From the NCBI GenBank assembly GCA_013339895.1, contig JABACO010000001.1, positions 34,169,480 through 34,233,479 on the forward strand: 64,000 nucleotides of DNA. The letters are read 5' to 3'. Under the pieces are notes generated by a model. It was not told the origin of the DNA and made no database searches. It saw nothing but the letters and a program-made list of their open reading frames with translations. Source of the stretch: Ephydatia muelleri. Taxonomy: Eukaryota > Porifera > Demospongiae > Spongillida > Spongillidae. The translations under genes and the position numbers were made by a program. Shown here piece after piece: positions 56,224 to 64,000 of this stretch (within the stretch, counting starts at the first letter, position 1; the number at the start of each line of letters is the position of its first letter).

Positions 56224-56799
56224 GTAGGTGTATCCATGAGCTTATCTATACAACTGAATTGTAGCAACACAATATAAATAAAGGCACAGGCATGGAAATG
56301 TTAATATGACCACCAACTTCCCCTTCTTTTTAATATGAATCTGTCAAACGTAGCCAAAAGGAATTGTTTCTCAGATTTGGAGCAGCTACAATACTAGTAA
56401 TGAATGTTAACTGCAGGGAAATCAGTTGAATGGGATTACATTTGTGTCATAAAGTTTACTATGTAAACATAGTAAAGTAGTATTTATATAGGAGACAGTT
56501 GGTTTTAAAGTGTGCCATGTACAACTGAACTTTTGAAAAGAGGACTCTACTTCACTAGAATTGTAAAAGGGCATTCCTCAAAGTTCGAACAGTAGTTCAA
56601 ATGTGGTGAAACCAGGACATCACATAACAATACTGAAAATGGGATAACAATGGGACATTGCTAGAATGAACCAGGGCCAGACAAACCTCCTAGACCTGGT
56701 AGGCCACGACGAAAGAAACGAAAAAATGAACCGTTTCATTTTCACCGGTAACATTATAACTATATTTTAGTGACTTCAATACTAGTGTGTAATACTGTG
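56224..56799. other. Intron-like sequence
   Basis: Partly matches the intron between exons 4 and 5 of the intact gene (for example caccaacttccccttctt), then diverges. No exon was recognised. Confidence 0.5.
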
Positions 56800-58290
56800 C
56801 TATAACATTCAGGGAGTTTTAATTACGATAGTCCAAAATAAATTTTGATTTACAGTTGTTCATGTTAGGTCTAAAATCATCTACCATACATGTACGGTAT
56901 ATTAATTCTTTCACGGGCAACAGAGCAATATTGCGCCGCAGGTGCTATACAAAAGCCACACTTCTAGTGTATGTTGTTTGCTAACTACGTTTTCCTGCAA
57001 CGCGCAACATATTGTTTTGCACAAAATGTGTACCGTAATAATTGGCAAAAGAGCTAAACACTGTGATGTTGGATTGTGACAGGGGCTATTGTCCAGGGCC
57101 CATGACTTTAACCGATTATACGTGGAAGACGCATATTTGGGCCCGCAGCCGTGGCCGTATAGCATGTACTTCACGACATTGCTAGCGGCTATTGAGCATA
57201 GAAGTAGGCCCGTAAACGAGTGATTGTTACCAACAGGTTTGTGCAAAAGTTAAATAGCTATTTCTTATACAGTCTTAATGTAGGGGAGGGATATATAGCA
57301 CATGATAAGTCTTCGAACCTGTAGCGTACACACTGCACACTCAGGGCACATACATGGCTATCAACACATATCAACACTCAGCGTACAACAATGTATGCAC
57401 CCACACACAACACTATAAGTCCACTCAGCGTACAACCGCGCGCTACCAGCTACGTACATACACATGTAGGGACCTTGTCACGCTACTGGATCGATGCAGT
57501 GTTGGCCTATGTGAAGTTCTCCTTCTAGGATCTTCGTGGTGAAATATATTCAGCATCCATAATGTGCTGATGTACACCTCGGATGATGCATGCTTCTAAA
57601 TGTATTTCACTTCAATTTCAGTCTGCATGTATGTGCTGCTTTGACAATAATGTCGATGTGGCACATAACTTCTTAAGCAACTGAAGAAATAAAAATATTC
57701 TCCCTTTAACACCTGCATTAGATATATTGTTGCAAATCGTTCTGCATATTGAAAATGCAGTAAATAAATGGGCAAGGAAGGGTACCTCATTCCTTGCATT
57801 GGTGTGTAATGAATCTAAAGCATCTATTATACGACCAGTGGCAAATGTAACAGAGCCAGGTGATGCAGCCCGACTGGAGCAATGCCAGTTCAGAGCGCAG
57901 TCCCAGAGCGCAATAATTTATTCCCTTCGCAACGATAGACGTATCGTAATTATCGCTTTAATAATTAGCGCTAATTGCCATGGTGGGTCATGAAAGTTTT
58001 GTCTAAGGAGATCCATGCAGGGTAAAGTAACGGTGTGTACCGTACTTATATACATTGTAAACAAATCGATCGTAGTGTCTCTAAAAATTGAAGTACCCGT
58101 ATTTCGCGAATAATTGATTGGCGAAACACACGATGTTAACGGTGCGGACTACCGTTATATGATCATATTCTATAGCTGCATCATTTGGTTGACATATGGT
58201 GTAATACCGCGCAAGTTGTCATCGCAATAAAATCAAACCATTGTTTACACTTGCACACAACATACATGTCATATGATTCATTTCTTACAG
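56800..58290 (+). repeat. Receptor-locus duplicon copy 5
   Basis: A tandem repeat of copy 4 beginning with the end of the FN3 exon (acattcagggagtttt; the donor GT is lost) and ending at the acceptor cttacag. It lacks the hAT insertion. Confidence 0.75.
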
Positions 58291-58601
58291 GTTCTACCAA
58301 TTCTATCTAAATATATCATCTTTGAGCTACAGTAACTCCTTTGACTGTTCGTTTCTCAATAACCAGTCCTTCTACTGTGTGGTGTGCTGCAGTTCTGATC
58401 AGTCTGTTGCTCCTGATTCAAGTGTGTACAATTTATCCAATACCAAAGGCGCAGAGGTAACTGTCTCCCTACAAGGCCTCACCAGTGGTCAGATGTAGCT
58501 ACCACACTAAGTCTTCCGCTGTGCTGGTCCAGTGGTCGGAGGTGTGAAGATGTACTTCAGCTTTGTGGCAAGCCTTCCCTCCACAACCTTTCCCACCACA
58601 T
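58291..58601 (+). pseudogene. Second tandem FN3-like exon, broken
   Basis: Same exon as 55894-56223, but a 5-bp loss near the start brings in an early stop, and part of the segment after EVTVSLQGLTSGQM is missing. Acceptor and donor are kept. Confidence 0.8.
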
Positions 58602-58928
58602 GTAGGTGTATCCATGAGCATATCTATACAACTGAATTGAACACATAATAAATAAAGGGACAGGCATGGAAATCAAAGAAAAGTTAATTTGACCACCAAC
58701 TTCCCCTTCTTATTAATATGAGTCAACCGTAGCCAAAAGGAATTGTTTCTCAGAATTGGAGCAATTACATTACTAGAAATGTTTAATGCAGTGAAATCAG
58801 TGGAATGGGATTACATTTGTGTCGACGTACTTATTTAGTTACTTCAGGAATATGAGGTAATATGGGGAAAGATCTAATTTGTCAAATAACTGCAATGTGT
58901 CCAAATAGTTCAAGTGGATTAAAGGTCC

Positions 58929-58929
<1 letters not shown>

Positions 58930-58964
<35 letters not shown>
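58930..58964. repeat. Poly-C tract (35 C)
   Basis: In the paralogous intron near 40249 (minus strand) the same place has only five C between ggtccaa and taaagattc, so this tract has expanded in this copy. Confidence 0.9.
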
Positions 58965-58966
<2 letters not shown>

Positions 58967-58982
58967 AGATTCAGTATACAGG

Positions 58983-61900
58983 TGTAACGTTCTGGGACAG
59001 ATGTCTGCAACCTTCCTACTCACCTGATCGGAACTACAATTGGCTCCAGTGCGTCATATGTGTGTGCTATTGAACTGGAAGCTGTAGCCCGGCAAGGAGA
59101 TAACAGGTCTCATGCTCGGGAATGTATCATACATCAACTGGTCTCATGTGCCCAAGGAGTCACTCAGAAGGAGAGGCAGCAGCTAACAGACCTTCTGACC
59201 AAGTTTGAAAGCATACTTTCGGATCGTGAGGATGACCTGGGCAGAACACATTTGGTCTACCATAAGATTGATACCGGAGATGCCGTACCTATTCGCCAAT
59301 CAGCCAGAAGACTTCCTTATTTCCAGAGAGAGGAGGTACGTAAGACCATTGAGGATATGTTGAAGAGGGGTATTATTGAGCCTAGTAGCAGTGCATGGTC
59401 ATCGCCTGTTGTACTTGTAAAAAAGAAAGATGGTAGTACCAGGTTCTGTATTGATTTTCGAAAGGTCAATGCAGTCACTACAAGGGATGCCCAGCCTTTG
59501 CCTCGCATTGATGATACTCTAGATTTGCTGGGGGGAGCAAGCTATTTTTCCACATTAGATTTAGCCAGTGGGTATTGGCAGGTAGAGGTTGACCCATTGT
59601 ATAGAGAAAAGACAGCATTTATAACCCCATTTGGCTTGCATCAGTTTCGTGTTATGCCATTTGGGTTAAGTAATGCACCTGCCACATTTCAGCGGCTTAT
59701 GGAGCAAGTCTTGGCTGGTCTACACTGGTCCACTTGTTTGGTGTATTTAGATGATATCATTGTGTTCAGTAGAACAGTGGCAGATCATCTGGACCAGCTG
59801 AGAGATGTGTTTACCCGTCTAAAAAATGCTGGCCTTACACTTAAACCATCCAAATGTCACCTGCTTCAAATGGAGGTTCGTTATTTGGGGCATGTGGTGT
59901 CGGGAAAGGGCATTCAAACAGATCCTGAAAAGTCCGAAGTGTTTTTGATTGGCCCATCCCTTAAATCAGAAAGATTTAAACGTTTCCTGGGTTTGGCATC
60001 GTATTACCGCCGCTTTGTCCAGGGGTTTGCACAGGTGGCAGCTCCACTGAATGCTCTCATTAACAAGGGAAAAGAGTGGATGTGGACAGCAGACTGCACA
60101 CACGCATTTTTGGAACTGAAGAAGCGATTGGTATCAACTCCAGTGCTGGTGATGCCACAGTTTACACAAGAGTTCATACTGGACACAAATGCTAGTGGTG
60201 AGGGCCTTGGTGCTGTGCTCTCTCAGGTGATTGAAGGTGAGGAAAAAGTTGTTGCTTATGCCAGTAAGACACTCACAAGAACAGAAAGAAAGTATTGTGC
60301 AACTCGCCGCGAGATGTTAGCGTTGGTGTGGGCCACACATCACTTTAGACCGTATTTGTATGGACATAGGTTTGTGTTGCGTACCGATCATAGTGCTCTC
60401 CAGTGGCTTCACAACTTCAAAGAACCAGAGGGACAAACCGCTCGTTGGTTGGAGCAGCTAGCAGAATACAACTACAGAGTGGTGCACAGACCAGGAAGAC
60501 ACCACACAAATGCTGATTCTCTCTCTTGCATGCCATGCAAACAGTGTGGCCTCTCAGAAGCTTCAGATGGCACTACTTGTTGTGATGCAGTAGTACAACA
60601 TGAGATTATACTTCCAACTTGGACACCGGAGGAAATGCAGTCTGCTCAGCAAACTGATGTTGCTTTGAGCAAAGTTATAGATTGGTTTGAGTCTAATTCT
60701 ATTCCTCATTCTCCTCCTACACAGGCAAACTTAAGGACACTATGGCTTCAGAGAGACCAACTGATGCTAAAAGAAGGTGTCCTGTATCGGCAATGGAAGA
60801 ATGTACCTGGAGGTGGACTACACAAGAGACTCCAGCTCATGCTACCAGCATCACTTGTACCTGGAGTTCTGTCAGGACTGCATGACACCCCAGTTGGAGG
60901 CCATCTAGGAGTTAAGAAAACATTGGAAAAGGTTCAGATGCGGTTCTATTGGCCAAGCCAGAAAAAAGACATCTGTGGAGATGTGGTGTGCTAGTTGTGC
61001 TAAATGTAGTTCTAGAAAATCTCCCCTTCCACCCAAGGCACCACTCCAGTTAGAGGACTCGGTGTCAAGGCCTTTGGAAAGAATAGCCATGGACATTGTA
61101 GGACCGCTACCAGTGACAGAACGGGGAAATCGTTACATTCTGGTGGTGGGAGACTATTTCACCAGGTGGAAGGAAGAGTATCCAATGAAGGACATGGAAG
61201 CGCAAACAGTCGCTTGTATCCTGGTTAATGAGTTCATTTGTCGTTCGGGAGTTCCTGATACTATCCACACAGATCAAGGGAGAAACTTTGAGAGTAAACT
61301 CATCAAAGAGCTGTGCCAGATGTTGGGAATAAAGAAAACAAGAACTACCCCATACCACCCTCAGTCAGACGGGATGGTGGAACGTTTTAACAGGACCTTG
61401 TTAAATATGCTGAGCATTGCTGTTGGAGAAGACGAGATGAGTTGGGACCTGCAACTCCCGTTGTTATTATTGGCATACAGGACAAGTGTCCATGACACTA
61501 CTGGTACATCTCCATTTGAGTTGATGTATGGACGTGAAGTGCGTCTTCCAGAAGATATCATGTTTGCCCTGCCAGCCACCGTTGAGACAGCTCGAGCTGA
61601 CTACAAGGGCATTCTAAAACGTCGCCTGCAACATGCTTACCAGTTAGTGCGTAAACCACACAAGAAGACAGCAAGAGCACCAGAAGTTCAATTATGATAG
61701 ATCAATCAGAGGGCAACCATTTCAAGTTGGTGATCTTGTGTTACTCCATTGCCCACATGTTCCAAGAGGTCGTTCACCAAAACTATACAGGCCATGGCAG
61801 GATCCATTCAAAGTGATGGCAGTATTAGGACCCGCCACCTATCGCATTGTTAACTGCGCAAGAGCAAAGAAGCGATTAGTTGTGCACTTCAATCGGCTGA

Positions 61901-62520
61901 AACCTTGGGTATCAAATGAAAGTATGGAAGGGCGACCTTCACTGCCAAAAGTGTCTCCTAACAGTATGGAAAATGAACATCAACCCACCATCACAAGTGA
62001 TAAGTTGGAGGATATAGTTCTGTATTTTCCGCAACCACAGGAGAACCCACTAGTGCCAGGAGGAGATAACAGGGTGGAAGGAGAAGATGAAAATGGTCAG
62101 GAAATACAAGCCCCTGGGTTGCTACCACCGCAAGATGTAGTTGACCAGGACTTGGACGTTCATGATGAACCTGCCCCAGAACTTCCGGCACTGAGACGAT
62201 CTACTAGAATAAGACACCCCCCTGGCTGGTACGGGGATCGTATTGTACTACCAGACACACTTGCTTGAGTGTGAGGTCACACTACTAATATAGGAGGGAA
62301 AAGTGTAACATTCTGGGACAGATGTCTGCAACCTTCCTACTCACCTGATCGGAACTACAATTGGCTCCAGTGCGTCATATGTGAACTTTGACTGTCTGTA
62401 TGTGACGTATTAATTCTTTTGTATTTAAGTGTATGCCTTGGCATGTAAGATAGTCTGATTTCTAAAGCTATCGTATTCTTGGTTAACTCGTGGCGCGGGC
62501 GCTACATTGCGGGCGCTACA
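58983..62520 (+). mobile_element. Ty3/gypsy-type LTR retroelement, incomplete fossil
   Basis: Parts in order: reverse transcriptase (about 59.25-59.9 kb, with YLDDIIVFS), RNase H (about 60.1-60.5 kb, with DHSALQWL), zinc-binding and integrase core (about 60.9-61.6 kb, with HPQSDGMVERFNRT) and a C-terminal tail to about 62.27 kb. A purine tract (aggagggaaaag) precedes the right terminal repeat (62304-62520, about 217 bp, TG...CA). The left terminal repeat begins at 58983 and is only partly preserved; gag and protease are not recognised. A 4-5-bp duplication (CAGG) flanks the element, and the empty site is visible in the paralogue near 40227. It carries a few breaks. The preserved part of the left repeat is nearly identical to the right one, suggesting a fairly recent insertion. 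Confidence 0.88.
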
Positions 62521-62524
62521 CAGG

Positions 62525-63756
62525 GAAGTCTTTTTGATTTATTTATGGAAATTTGACCGTCAGCTGCAGAATTGGCTTTAAGTGCCTTCTGTGGTCCAAC
62601 AAGGGAAGGTATAAACGTTAAGTGTTTTGTATTACATTCGCATCAAATTTCAACGTGCCATTTGCAAAATGTTTGTGCTAGCAATACTACGGTTTAAGTC
62701 GCACGTTTGTGTGGTTATGTATTTTGTAGTGATGCGACTTATCAAAGGTGCGTTATTATACTTGGTACTAGTCTCGTGACCACGTCACAGCTGCGGATGT
62801 ATTACATCACCGCTATGCTCGTATATGTACACGGGTCTGATCCATAGATCGAAGATTTATGTTCTAGTGCCACGAGATTGTGTGGCACCAATCAGATTGC
62901 ACACGCAAGGCAGCATGCTTACCCAAGTTGATTTGATTTCAGTGCATAGGGTCAAGTTGAGTGAGTGTAATGCATTAATCTTCTGCACGTTCATTTTACA
63001 TGCATGGGCGCGAAAAAAGTAAGGTTTTATAGAACGGTCAAAAGCGGAGCAGCTTGAAGAGCAGCTAAAATCCAATTGCATCTAGGCTTTGTTAATTGCA
63101 AAGGTAAGTACTCCTCCACCGCATTCCTTCCTTGACAATCTGATTAGAGGTAGGGTGGAATACACTTAGTGGATAGCATACCTATCGCTAAGAACACGAC
63201 TGATTCCCAACTCCTAGAAGATTCCTTTTTCCAGTGGTGGTCACTATGCAATGGTACACCTGAGTATTTGTACAAGCTGGTCTGCATGTCGCAGATGTGG
63301 TACGGAACACATGTACAAGTGATAATGATGTATGTGATCTACATTAGCGGTCACAAAAGAACATCACAGTTCATCATCGTACAGCGATGATGCAACATGG
63401 ATATGGCTTCCATTTTTTAGGATTGTTTGGTGAAAATAAAGAGTGAGACATTGGAAAGACTAAGTTCCACTAGTCATTAACATTATTATGGTCATATCGG
63501 CTTCATGTTATGAACTGTCATCAAATGGGTTTATTCAATCGTACCGCACAGTGTGACCATCATGGAATGAAGACAAACTGTTATGATTATTTGGACCATG
63601 CCTTATTTTCCGTATCTTCGAGCGAGCACTGTACAATGAATGAACAGCTTATGGCCCAAATCACATGGCTTAGTTGTAGCTCCACTACATAGTACAACTC
63701 GCGCGAAAAACGACCGACTTTACTTGAATTTAATAAAGTTTCATTTTCATCTGCAG
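62525..63756. other. Intron-like sequence, no gene seen
   Basis: The first 30 bases continue the receptor intron after the retroelement, then the sequence diverges. Short open frames lack support. It leads to the acceptor before the TM exon at 63757. Confidence 0.5.
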
Positions 63757-64000
63757 CAAACGTGGCCTCCATTGACACTTATACTATAATTGGAATAACC
63801 ATTGTCATCTCATTTGTTGCGTTCTTCTCACTGGGAGTGTTGGTGACCACACGTATTGGCTGTATGGTGAAAACGAGGTCCAAAGTTACTCTCCATCATC
63901 CTGCTCTGGGACCATCAGTATATGAGATGATTGAAACTCATAAATACATAATCAAAGCAATTGAGTTGGTGGTGAACTCAGCATACGAGACAGCAAAATA
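63757..64000 (+). CDS. Transmembrane and tail exon of a second receptor gene (partial)
   Basis: Acceptor catctgcag, phase 1, then NVASIDTYTIIGITIVISFV continuing through a membrane helix and a tail with SVYEMIETH and VVNSAYETAK. It matches exon 5 of the intact gene with several substitutions (AYETAK for AYGTAK) and no frame damage. The window ends at gcaaaata, so the stop codon is probably completed by the next base. The tyrosine positions in the tail are conserved between the two copies. Confidence 0.75.

Overview
The window looks like nuclear DNA of an early-branching animal, most likely a sponge. Three things point that way: multi-exon genes with very short introns (two separate 57-bp introns can be read directly), secreted or membrane proteins built from FN3, Ig and a cysteine-rich 'VDGVSITYG' domain that I associate from memory with sponges and cnidarians, and a heavy load of eukaryotic transposons and satellite DNA. 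The assignment rests on pattern recognition; no database was searched.

Layout. 0-3.2 kb: short repeats and one exon-like piece carrying a protein tyrosine phosphatase signature. 3.2-9.4 kb: a two-gene CACTA-like DNA transposon, with a 981-aa transposase on the minus strand and a five-exon accessory gene on the plus strand, transcribed head to head. 9.4-12.1 kb: decayed retroelement and Tigger pieces, then two exons of an adhesion-GPCR-like ectodomain. 12.6-19.1 kb: two rearranged copies of a duplicated receptor-gene segment, one split by a hAT element. 19.2-31.2 kb: a 12-kb block bounded by perfect 44-bp inverted repeats; about 9.2 kb of it is a 173-bp satellite (about 53 units) with higher-order structure. 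31.3-37 kb: tandem repeats and a nearly intact Tigger/pogo transposon with perfect 60-bp terminal inverted repeats.

39.5-64 kb holds the receptor family. One apparently intact gene (minus strand, 39485-47190, five exons, 529 aa) encodes a signal peptide, the Cys-rich domain, an FN3 domain, a second FN3-like Cys-rich domain, one membrane span and a short tyrosine-bearing tail. Head to head with it, on the plus strand, lies a series of duplicated exons in various stages of decay, ending in a second transmembrane/tail exon at the window edge. hAT elements and one LTR-retroelement fossil sit inside these duplications. Because paralogous copies without the insertions are also present, the empty target sites can be read and the target duplications checked.

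The host story is therefore a surface-receptor family growing by tandem and inverted segmental duplication, with phase-1 exon borders that allow module exchange, and with transposons and satellite DNA breaking some copies.
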